From Sclerotiophoma versabilis (lineage: Eukaryota > Ascomycota > Dothideomycetes > Pleosporales > Didymellaceae): a stretch of DNA of 64,000 nucleotides. Under the pieces are notes generated by a model. That model was not told where the DNA came from. It ran no database searches and worked only from the letters and a program-made list of their open reading frames with translations. The DNA lies in assembly GCA_012274445.1 (NCBI GenBank), contig JAAROD010000095.1:806001-870000 (forward strand). Direction: 5' to 3'. The number at the start of each line of letters is the position of its first letter. Positions within the stretch are counted from its first letter, which is position 1. A program made the position numbers and the translations under genes. Below are positions 11,508-21,086 of this stretch, one piece after another.

Positions 11508-11818
11508 GTGTGCGATACCGATGAGGATGTAACGACTTAGTAAGGTAAAATAGTTCCGTAACGATGGCGGTGTGAGCTGAGCGGGGCAGTGGAGGATGCA
11601 AAGCGCAGAGCGCAAAATGGCTTTCTCAAAGCAGCCATAACATGTATGCTCCGCCGTTCAAAACGCGCAAGAGCAAGTCAGCCATTCCAGTGGCTTTTTG
11701 AAGCTGAAACCCATGTGTTTCCTTGTCTATCTTTTGGGGAAGCTGCGATCTTCGGCCTAAGCACCTTTCTGCTTTGCCATATCTCTCAATTGCAGCAGGT
11801 CACTATGCTGTTGCAGCA

Positions 11819-12049
11819 CTATCCACAACAATCGCCGCAGCCACTGCAACTGCCATCGCAGCAATCACCGCATCCTTCGAAGCATGCGAGAACGCCAGCC
11901 CAGCAGCCGGCAATGCAGCTAGCGAAGATGTCGACACCCCATGGCCCAGAACGATCGCAGCAGCGATTGAGTCGTGAGCCCATATCATCCATGTCTTGGG
12001 ATTGAGCCATCCCGTAGTCTTCGGGATCAGACATCGGCGCGTAGTTCAT
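11819..12049 (-). CDS. Small cysteine-rich protein, 76 residues, 12 cysteines
   Basis: The ATG at 12049 opens a 76-codon frame. The first 29 residues are hydrophilic and acidic and lack a signal peptide. Then come CC, a weakly hydrophobic segment with regularly spaced cysteines (ASCIAGCWAGVLACFEGC) and a terminal GDCC..GSCSGCGDCCG cluster. The pattern recalls cysteine-rich membrane-module (CYSTM-like) or metal-binding peptides, but I cannot assign a family. The region has GCA/CTG-type triplet bias, so the opposite strand also gives low-complexity Ala-rich frames; this lowers confidence that the gene is real. Confidence 0.5.
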   Translation of the reverse strand: MNYAPMSDPEDYGMAQSQDMDDMGSRLNRCCDRSGPWGVDIFASCIAGCWAGVLACFEGCGDCCDGSCSGCGDCCG

Positions 12050-12551
12050 GCTGAAGGTGGTTGTATTACAGCTTAGCTTAGCGCGATGCGAAAAGTGATG
12101 GTGAAAGCGTAGATGACAACGGTGTAATGGGATGGAGGCTTTTAAGTTGTTGTTCTTGCGTAGGTGAGCCTTTGAACTTCGCCTCGTTGCGCTCAAAATA
12201 GTTATGGGCAAAGGACTAAGCCAGATGAGATGAGAGATCTAAACATGTTACGCCTGAGGCGTCCAGTGGGCTCTAAGTAATTAACCGCGTTTGGGTCGCT
12301 TAGTCTAATCGCCACCAATGAAATCACGAGTGGCTGTCCTGCCGTGGATGAGCCACCTCAGGTCCCGTATTTGTTCCCTTTAGATCCACACTGGCATGTT
12401 TGGATTCGCTTGTGGTGTGAAGACCGACGCTTGTCACACAGCACTAGCGCCAAAGCTGACACCAATTCTTTCTGGAGCTTAGCCACTGGATCTCATCTGC
12501 ATCTACGTGACCATTTGTACGTTCGCACAACCTGATTATTTTCCGCCAACC
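12050..12551. other. Divergent intergenic region
   Basis: About 500 bp between the divergent cysteine-rich and GNAT genes; presumably holds both promoters. No element recognised. Confidence 0.5.
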
Positions 12552-13301
12552 ATGTCTATTCAACTCTCCGAATACCTCCGGAGCCCATTCATTCTCGTTA
12601 CCGAGCGTCTCATCATCGTGCCAACACCTGTTGCAATTCGATACACCGCTTATGTCCAGCTGTATGGCAGCTTGCACGCAAGCGAGGCGTTCTGCCAGAT
12701 GGCGTTTGGTCCGCACTTCCTCGCTCGCAATTTGAGCGATGAGGGCACAAGGAATGTCATCGTCACACGTGATCTTGAGAGATGCTGGAAGCGAAGAGGA
12801 CTGGGTGACTTTGCAGTCGCGCTGCGTATCAGAGGCGATGGATCAGACACCATTCCTGGCGACATCGGGAGAACACTGGAAGGAGCAGAAAGTTTAAAGA
12901 TTGTGAATATCACGGATGGAGAGTTGAACACATCAACTGGCGGAATAGGCTCCCAAATGAACGACATTGAGTGGGTGGGCTATGCAGGTGTCCGGGACGC
13001 AACAACAACATCGATGCCAGATCAAACTGCAGGTGATGGGCCGCTGCCGCCATGGCAAGAGATGGTCGAGCTGAGATATGGCGTGCACGAAAGCTACTGG
13101 GGCAAGGGCGTAGCTGGTGAAGCGGCAAGAGCGGTGATGCAGTGGGCAGTCAGTGAGAGAGGTGTGAAGCGATTTATCGCCGAAACAGAGAAGACTAACA
13201 CAAGAAGCGGGAAGGTACTGCAGAAGATGGGGTTCAGGGAAAGCGGGACCAACTATTGGAAAGAGCCTAGTGAGACGGAGTGGGAGAGGGCTGCTGCGTG
13301 A
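12552..13301 (+). CDS. GNAT-family N-acetyltransferase (Acetyltransf_3/RimJ-like)
   Basis: A single exon of 249 residues. The opening LVTERLIIVPTP is the usual first strand of RimJ/RimL-like GNAT enzymes. The region around residue 170 (EMVELRYGVHESYWGKGVAGEAARAVMQWA) is the acetyl-CoA binding motif A, and RFIAETEKTNTRSGKVLQKMGF is motif B. Such enzymes transfer acetyl from acetyl-CoA to amines or protein N-termini; the substrate is unknown. I chose the ATG at 12552 (CAACCATGTC context) over an upstream in-frame ATG at 12507, because the domain begins shortly after it. Confidence 0.85.
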   Translation: MSIQLSEYLRSPFILVTERLIIVPTPVAIRYTAYVQLYGSLHASEAFCQMAFGPHFLARNLSDEGTRNVIVTRDLERCWKRRGLGDFAVALRIRGDGSDTIPGDIGRTLEGAESLKIVNITDGELNTSTGGIGSQMNDIEWVGYAGVRDATTTSMPDQTAGDGPLPPWQEMVELRYGVHESYWGKGVAGEAARAVMQWAVSERGVKRFIAETEKTNTRSGKVLQKMGFRESGTNYWKEPSETEWERAAA

Positions 13302-13922
13302 ACGAAGACACACCATACATCGGACGCCTCGAAGTATGTCATAGAGTCGGACCGAGCAAGATCGCAGCACATACAGCTTGGCAGTGACCGAATGCAACAT
13401 TGCATACGAAAATGGACATAGGTGCTGTAGCGCCAGCGGTAGCTCCCCAGGTGTAATCCGCCGCAGTATAATAGGCCATCACGACAACAAAACAGCCTGC
13501 CTAACATATGACATAGCTAATAGGATCAGCAGAAACTAGCTTTGTGATGAGAAGGGCACTAATAGTAAAAGTTGATGCAATCATCATGCGCGTAGTGTTC
13601 GCCCCTGGCTAGCTCGTATTGTTAGAGATTTGTGGGTTGTTGAAATGTGAGAGAAGCAAACGTCTACTCTGCGTTTTCCGGTCTCCTCTTTGTTAAAAAA
13701 AGAAGACTAACGGCATACGGTATTTGCAAATACCGTTGAGAAGAACAGGTCCCCATCAACTCGATAAGGCGAAGATGTAAGGAAGGGTGATGTAGAAGCA
13801 ATAATTGTATTAGATGAGTGGGTATCGTATACAAGTGCGCCTACAGCGTCATCAAATTTCCAGTCTTTCAAGTTCAACCATGCGGAGTGTGATCTCTGCA
13901 GACTTCACCTAGTAGCGTCCAT
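13302..13922. other. Convergent intergenic region with a perfect palindrome
   Basis: A 620-bp gap between the 3' ends of the GNAT gene and the large unknown gene. It is AT-richer than its surroundings and contains the 20-bp palindrome annotated separately. No coding signal. Confidence 0.5.
13717..13736. repeat. 20-bp perfect palindrome
   Basis: The sequence ACGGTATTTG is followed directly by its reverse complement CAAATACCGT with no spacer. It could be a protein-binding site or a cruciform- or hairpin-forming terminator element between two convergent genes. Confidence 0.85.
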
Positions 13923-16900
13923 CTAAACCCTGATCACAATGTTAATACCTAGGCCACGCGCTTCGCGAATGCAGCAAGCAAGGCACGTTCTCTCGACACG
14001 CCCGATCACTGCATGTAGGCCCTTTTCGGCGCACCAAGCTCTTGCAAGTAATTGAGCGTTTTGATCGCACCGTGCATCAAGAACAAGCACCGTCTTATGG
14101 TCATCGAGACCTGCACCTTCTTCATGCCCGTCTCTCAGAAGGGTCGAAGATGAACAGGTGGGCAGCTTGTTTGCAGATACTGTGAAGGGTGTTATGAATT
14201 TCGGGTCCAGAATACTAGTGACAGATACGATCTTGTGACGGTAGGACACATGAAGGGGATGCGCAACGACTGGCCCGCCCAACATTGTCGAATCAGCTTG
14301 CTCATTCTCCGACTCAGTGGTATACATTCGCTGCGGCCCTATGTCCGCCGCTTCTGGTGGATGTGATAAAAGAGGTTCAAACCCATGGCTGTTCCGACGG
14401 GATAACTTGGTGCTAACACTTCGCTTCGAGGACGTGTGTGATAACGTGCCTGTCACCGAGCGTTTCACCACATGTCGGGGGCTTGCGGCTGAAGTGGAAG
14501 CTGGCGTAAAGCAAGGCCAAGATGTTACGAAGTGCACTTCGTGAGTAAGTGTCAGAACATGATCGTCAGAGTTATCACCAATCTGGAACGTAAGAGATGG
14601 CGTATATAGATCGCTTTCGATTGAAGGCCCTGGCTCCATGTCGTTGTCAATCAGGTCAGTGTTGAGGGGAGTCAAGTCCCATTGCACAAAGTGGATGGGC
14701 ATCGTGAAGACATCCTCAAGATCTTTGGGCATTACAAGGTCTGTGGACGTGACACAGACACCCGTGCTAGATGGTAGGGCGGATGAGTCCGTTGCCACTA
14801 GATCCTGCTCAGATGTGATGCGTGACCTGATTGGCGATTGTTCGCTGCGTATGGTGTGCCAACCATCGTATGCGCCCTCTGGTAGTCTATCCATATAGAT
14901 CCATCCCATACATTCCTGTGCTCTTTCAGTACAAGCGAGGACGCGACCAACAACAGACGCTTTGCTCCACCAAGTCTTGCCCTTATAGACGAAACCACCA
15001 TAGAGATCTGCCGAGTCGCCAAGGGCAGAAATTGCAAATGGATCGTTCTCCAGAAGTGTGGAGATCAAGAAATGAGAAATAGCCTCTCCAGGCAAGATTA
15101 GACCTGTTAGGAAAGAGCGACTTAGCCACCCTCCAATATCGATCACTGCCGGGTTAGGGCTGTCTTCCGACGATACCAGTGTCGTCGATAGTGGAACGCG
15201 CAATGATCTGGAGTCGTTGCGCCTCATGGTTGGCTTCTGAACCCGTCCAAAGTAGTCATCCAAATGGTGGCTTGCCGAGCGTGGGGTCTGAAGAGGCGTT
15301 CCATAGACACTAACGATTGAAGGAGTCGTGGGATTGAAGGACCACGCACTCGGAGAAACGGGGTCCGTTATATGTTCAGCGTTCTGATCGGGATCTCCGA
15401 GCTTCTGGGCTAGCCCCTTCACAACCAAATCGATAGTAGGCCATTTCAAGGACTCCGCAAAGTGAAGGAGTCCCGAGAGTTGACGCGCCTGATGTTGTGG
15501 CAGGAAAATGATATCAGATCTAGGAAGTTCCTTTGGTGTGTTGCCACCAAGAATCGAAAATAGCCCGCGCTTTTCCGGCACTGGCGTCAAAGCACTACTA
15601 TCGTCGCCTTTGATGACCAGAATATTCTCCAGGAATCTGCGTGCCAGAATCATGTCCCAGTCTGTCTTCCTCGTAGTTAGGCCGGCGAACGTTGCTATTT
15701 CTCTCGCACCGATATGCGTCTGATCGTCCACTTCACCAGCCTTCGACGCTGAGATTGCATCCAACCTGAGCAAAAGTTCGCAGGACAAGCTGATCTGAAG
15801 CAGCAAAATATCTCGTTCCGTCCAAAGGTTCGCTAGCTCTACTTCAGGCACAGGCTCAGGATCGCTAAAGAGGACCTGGCCAAGCCTGATCCTCCACTCC
15901 ACGAGGCTAAAGTCATGCCATATGCCTTTCATATTGAGAACCCTGAGGATAGCAAGAATTTGGACTTGCAGACCTGTGGGATCGAGATCGGCTCCAGCAT
16001 AGCCAGGCGGGGTTAAGAAAGTACTGAAGAGGTGTGCGTACAATTCGCCAGGACTTTGGTTGTTGAGAATTGTGACGCGCTCTGGGCTCTGCTGAAATGC
16101 TTCGTACAAATCCTGAAACTCAATGAGGCGGTCGTATACCGAGTTCATATCCACGGCGCGTATGCCAATGCGCTCAGGATTGGTCTGCATGAGCTCTTTG
16201 TTCCTGGCAGTTTCAACAGACTCTTCACTAACCTCTTCGTATTGAGGTTCTGTAACAAAATGGTCCGCTGAAGGTAACTCTACGAAGTGCGCGAAGCCAA
16301 CGCTGCCTGGCTCAATTCCCTGTGCACTGAGACAGTTCGGTATCTCAACAGCGCTCGTTTGATAAACCTGGTGCCCTTTCTCTCCGCTTTGTACCGACTG
16401 ACCAATTGTAGTATGTATGTGCGCTGTTGCGGCGGTATAAGACGGCTGTGCTGGGGGTACTGAGTCGGTAGCATCCTCGTGCTTTACCTCGTTGTCCCAT
16501 GGGTACGAGACTTTCGACAACGGGCGGCCGTCCAGGACCTCAACACTGAACTTTGGGGCACCGGAGAAAAGCGCATGTATGATCTCTCTACTCAAAAGAT
16601 CAGGCTCGTTACCCTTCTCTGCTGTCGACTGAGAACTCGACGGTGTTGTCTCAGCTTGTTCTGTGGACGCAACGAGCTGTGGACCATCGACTGGACTCTC
16701 CGACCGACCCAACTCCATTGTTTTGGTATCCCTCTGCTGATGTTCCTTCGGTATCATCGAGTTGTTGGGTACCGCTTCGGCCTTGTTGAGTGGTGCCATC
16801 TTCAGCACGTCGACGGAGTTTCTTGACGGCTCTAACGTCGTTGTCGTAGTCTCCTCGGGACCTTGAGACTGTTGCAGAGACAGTGTCTCATCTGCACTTG

Positions 16901-17139
16901 TGCTTGTCTAGAAGGCGAAGCACCTCGTTAGCTGCAGTGCTTGAGCAGCAGGACGCTGAGACGGACAAAGGAGGGAAGGTGGGCGGACGTACAGGTGCTC
17001 CATCGTGCTGCGGTGGCTTCTGTTTCCTTGTTGACTTTGTACGAAAGAACTGCGAGATCCGTTCTCTCTTGCTCCTCTTCCGCTCCAGCTTGATGCCGTC
17101 TCTTTCATCGTTCAGTTGCCTGCTCAGTCGTCGCAACAT
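13923..17139 (-). CDS. Conserved fungal protein of unknown function, 1043 residues
   Basis: Two exons (16993-17139, 13923-16907) join in phase 0 to 1043 residues. The short first exon is rich in Arg/Lys (residues 1-49, RKRSKRERISQFFRTKSTRK), possibly a nuclear or membrane targeting patch. A disordered Ser/Thr/Pro region of about 250 residues follows. The conserved core includes ILRVLNMKGIWHDFSLVEW, LWTERDILLLQISLSCELL and, later, WWSKASVVGRVLACTER and MGWIYMDRLPEGAYDGW. I believe this is a fungal domain of unknown function (possibly the one catalogued as DUF8004), but I could not check. The C-terminus has a Cys-containing segment (TCLACCIREARGLGINIVIRV). No catalytic motif recognised. Confidence 0.8.
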
Positions 17140-18085
17140 ATCCAGCAGCTGTGGTGGGGCGGTGAAGCATGCTGGCTGGATGCCTCGGGAGATTTAAAAG
17201 AGCGTCCCTGGCAGTCAACAAATCTCTTTGACCGGTTAGGCGACATGATCCCACTTAACACGTCAAGCAGGGCAGACACCCTTGGTCTCGAGACTCGAGG
17301 CCCTGATCGATGGGACTGCTGCCGCTCCCTGTCCCTGTCACGCATCCTACGTTAACGCCTAGCGATCGCCAATGAGATGTCAGATGCGCCCGCCCAAGCA
17401 CGCGCCTCCTTGGAGCACACCAACAGCCGGCTGCAGCTTGCAACGCAATTGCGCTCAACGCGGACGCAAGGATGCCCAGCGATTCAGCTTTGCACAAAGC
17501 AACGCGTGTCTGCGGCAGATACAGTGCGACTGCACAGCGCCGTCGTCATGGCGCTATTTCTGTCCGCCCATCGACAACGACAGTTATCGTTCCGCCGCTG
17601 TGGGTCTTCTTGGGCGGGTACCTTCTCGAACAGATCTCCTCAAAAACTAGGAAGTGGGTCGAGACCCTTCGCGACGCTTGTTGACATCCAAGTTGCACAA
17701 CCTCCCATGAGCACAATGCCTGACGTCTTCCGCTCTGTACAGTGCTCGTCTGAAACACTGCATCACACACGCCGTTCACGCCATGCAGGCTTCCTTCAAC
17801 ACAACCCGGTTTTTGCTTTAGATTGATGCTTGTTGAAATCCCATTCTTTGTCTGTTGTTTACAACCACCAACGTAGTTCGAACCCATCTCACAGCTACTG
17901 TGTTCTAGCTTGGGCACTGTTTGAGGACGTATCAAACAATGCCATAGATCGATCTTCTGATCAAGGTAAACTTCAACAGAAAAGTTGGCTCTTCCTCCTT
18001 GTAGAGCAGTAACCGCAAATTGTTCTGCCACCTTGAGTTTAGGTATAGATTTCTTTAAAGTACAACCCTTTAAGGTAAAAGTGTT
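17140..18085. other. Divergent intergenic region
   Basis: About 950 bp between two divergent genes. Several 60-150 codon frames overlap on both strands, none with a motif or splice signals that make sense. Probably promoter sequence for both neighbours. Confidence 0.5.
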
Positions 18086-18949
18086 ATGATTGCAACAGCT
18101 ACTGTCAACGACGAAGACACCGTCCGCTCTACCTCGCCCGCGCCTCTACAAGCGGCTCCACGCGTAGGTTTCCTTGCACAATGGGGTAGGCGAATCTCTA
18201 CAGTGCCATCTGTTGCTTCGTCCATCACTTCCTCGGCTGTCAACGCTGCCACGACCTCTACGTTTCACACCTCCTGTGCCGAATCTTGTGAGCGATGCGA
18301 CGAGTTGAAGGCTCAATCTAAAACTAACCAAAGTATGCTGAACGACTGCGCTACTGAACTCAAGATCAAGGAAGCTGAGGCGGAGACTGTCAAAGCTATG
18401 TTCAAAAAGCTGCAAGCTCAACTCGATCAGGCAGACATCAAACTTTGTCTAGAGCAGGCGCGCTTCGATCGTGAGCTTCAGTCGAAGGACAAACAGCTGG
18501 CCGTGCAGATTGCTGAATCAAAAATGCATACAGAAACATCCAACGAACTTGCAGCCCAATTGACGAAACAGCACGAGAAGCTTACCTCCTTTGAAGCCAA
18601 GCTCAAAGCTAAAGATGATGAAATTGAAGGCCTCCAGGGTAAGTTAAAGGAGCAAGATGCAGCAGGGAACGAGTTTAAAGCAGAAGCCAAGGACAAGATT
18701 ACCCAACTGGGTGACAGCCTCTGCCGTTTGCAGCAAGTCATCGAAGAGGAAGCTGCTAAGCGTGCCGCTGAGCCCCAACTCGAGTACAAGAAGCAGTTTG
18801 CCGGTGACCTCATGAACTTTCGTGCTCGTATTGCGCACTTGGAAGCAGAAAATGAGAAGCTACATACCCAACTTTCGAGCGAGGAGGATTTGGATGACGA
18901 TGAGTCGTTCATTTCCCGAGACGTTGGCTGTGATGGAACTGATTGCTAA
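18086..18949 (+). CDS. Coiled-coil protein, unknown function
   Basis: A single exon of 287 residues starting at a clear ATG. Residues 1-70 are Ser/Thr/Ala-rich. Residues about 75-255 are one long coiled coil, rich in Gln, Lys, Glu and Leu with heptad spacing (for example MFKKLQAQLDQADIKLCLEQA and LTSFEAKLKAKDDEIEGLQ). The last 25 residues are acidic (SSEEDLDDDESF). No enzymatic domain. A structural or adaptor role is likely; it lies about 200 bp upstream of the CENP-Q gene on the same strand, which may be coincidence. Confidence 0.75.
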   Translation: MIATATVNDEDTVRSTSPAPLQAAPRVGFLAQWGRRISTVPSVASSITSSAVNAATTSTFHTSCAESCERCDELKAQSKTNQSMLNDCATELKIKEAEAETVKAMFKKLQAQLDQADIKLCLEQARFDRELQSKDKQLAVQIAESKMHTETSNELAAQLTKQHEKLTSFEAKLKAKDDEIEGLQGKLKEQDAAGNEFKAEAKDKITQLGDSLCRLQQVIEEEAAKRAAEPQLEYKKQFAGDLMNFRARIAHLEAENEKLHTQLSSEEDLDDDESFISRDVGCDGTDC

Positions 18950-19148
18950 ACATTTCCTAACTGCTTGTACGACAAATTGTAAAAACGAGTACTTCTTTTA
19001 ACATTTTCCTGCGCATTCACTTGAATCTTCGAGGCGGAAGCAGAATGACTTAGATTTGCCGCGCTAGTGATCGTGCATGACTCATTTCATCTTACCCAGG
19101 TGCGAGGTAAACACAAGCAAACGCGTTCAGCGACTCCCACACAACGTC

Positions 19149-20255
19149 ATGGTATGCACCCCAACACCTGCTCCAGATCAATTATGATAACTCACTCAAG
19201 GTGCGGCCCCGCGCGGACGATAACGTTGCAAAGAAGCGAAGAGGCAGGCCGCCTGGGAGGCGCAACAGTAGAGCCTCTGCAAGCATAGTTACAAAGCCTA
19301 AAGCAACTGCGAAAAACAGCAAGAGAAACAAGTCAAGGAAAAGGCTGCAGAGAGAGGACGAAGAGGACGAGCTCTCGGTAGTTGCGCCAACGCAAACGGA
19401 ATCCTCACAACCCCGAAAGCGCAAAGCCCGCGACGAGACAGACGAAATCGCTGAAGAGCCTACGAACGCGCAGAAGAAATACGTGCAACTGGAAACAAAG
19501 ACAAAGAGGATACCACAGAATATAATCGAAACATGGCCACACCTACCACAACAGACTTTGGAACAGATACACGCCGTTATAAAAGATGCGAAGAAAGATA
19601 TTGCAAACACGCAACGAGATGAGCGGAAGGTCATCGCTGCACACAACAGTCTCAATCCGCTTGTAGGCAGGCTTGTGCGCCATCTTGCGGCCTCAAAGAT
19701 ACCACTTCAGGCTAGAGATTATCACTTCAATATCGACAGGCTTACAGAGCGCAACGGACAGGTTTTTCGAGACGTGACCACAGCCCGCCATTCGAAGCAA
19801 CTCCTCAGTGAGCAGATCAGGGTGACGCAGAATCTTCTGACAAAAGACGAGAAGGATCTGGACGAGCTCAAGAAGAATGCGAAGAAGTGGAAAATAGAGT
19901 GGAAGCATCAGCAACAGCATGGGCGAGTACGTAGTGACGGCGGAGACTTCATGATTACTATACTGATCAGCCCAAGATTCACCCCCTTCTGCGCGACAAG
20001 AAGGACCTGAACGCGGACGGCGATGGCCCATATGATATTCGTCTGAAGCCGGTAGCTGCTATAGATACCTCTACGCTCGATGCGGCGGACGCTGAGCTAG
20101 TACCAATCCTTGAGCAACTCCGGCGCAGCCTGGAAAACCTGCAGGGAAACCATGCGCAGGTGGAGGGCATTGGCGAAGCAATGGCAGATGCGCAGGCGTC
20201 ACTAGACGACGTGCTGTTCAGACATGCCACTGCACAGCAGTATGCTGCGCTGTGA
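19149..20255 (+). CDS. Kinetochore protein CENP-Q/Fta7 homologue with an N-terminal AT-hook
   Basis: Three exons (19149-19151, 19201-19926, 19971-20255) give 337 residues. Exon 1 is just the ATG: the conserved frame begins at a GTG in mid-sequence, and a GT..AG intron of 49 bp directly after an upstream ATG supplies the start. The N-terminus holds an AT-hook core (KKRRGRPPGRR) and basic/acidic disordered stretches. From about residue 100 the CENP-Q fold is recognisable: WPHLPQQTLEQIHAVIKDA, then LVRHLAASKIPLQARDYHFN, a long coiled coil, and IHPLLRDKKD near the C-terminus. CENP-Q is part of the inner-kinetochore COMA/CCAN complex. The assignment rests on my recognition of the family and should be confirmed by profile search. 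Confidence 0.78.
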
Positions 20256-21086
20256 GCTATTGGCATGCAGGTCCAGTCTACATTTAGGGCGCTTCAGGAG
20301 TTCGGATAGGTGTGTATGGGTTTAAGCAGTGGCTATTTGTGTGCAGCAATGCGGTGATCATGGGATTAGGTCTGTTTACTGGGGTTATCAAGACGTCTGT
20401 GGGATTGGCGCATTTGTCCAATACTTGGGCACGAGCTCTGTACGACAGGGACGGTCCGCGGCCACCTCGTGGCTCCACACGCAATAAAGCCACATCGTGA
20501 TGCAGAGGCGAAGTTGGCACACTGTTATCCATGTACCACTCATAGCAATGGCGATACCGGTGTGATGGTTAGCAGAGGGAGTGCATGCATGTCGATGCAG
20601 GTGCAGACATCATACCAGCTGTAGTGCTCTATTGATACACGTGATGGACCCACACTCCCCAGCTAATGCCGGACACCAGTCATGCTTCCACAGTGCGCTG
20701 CGGCTCTTCTGCGAACTCAGCGTTGCCCAGCCCGCCGTTATTGTTGCGGGGACGTTCTGAGAGTTGACAGCGCGGTGACGGGAACTTTGGCGGCGTGGGC
20801 GCAGGCCTTCAGCCCCGCTGTTAAGGCACGTCTGCGGAGAATCCGAATCCGACGTTCCGGTTTCTCCTCTTGAGCCGGCTAACCACGCGACCATGAACAT
20901 TCACTGATCGACGCCCATATACCAACTTAGCTCTCATCTACGACACACGCTGCTGTACAACACAGGAACGTGCTCCACTTGCCAGCTCGTTTTGCTTCTT
21001 CTGGTGTTCGCACGCGTAACAGACCCCTCTGTACCACCCCGAGCGCCCAGCGTTCAGCTCTGAAACCGCCCACACCACTACGGTTG
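20256..21086. other. Intergenic region upstream of the RDS2-like gene
   Basis: About 830 bp in tandem orientation. No supported gene. The last 120 bases before 21087 are open in the downstream gene's frame but lack an ATG. Confidence 0.5.

Noticed and set aside
17377..17826. 149-codon plus-strand frame between divergent genes
   Set aside because: The opposite strand is open over part of it too; no domain, and the composition is promoter-like.
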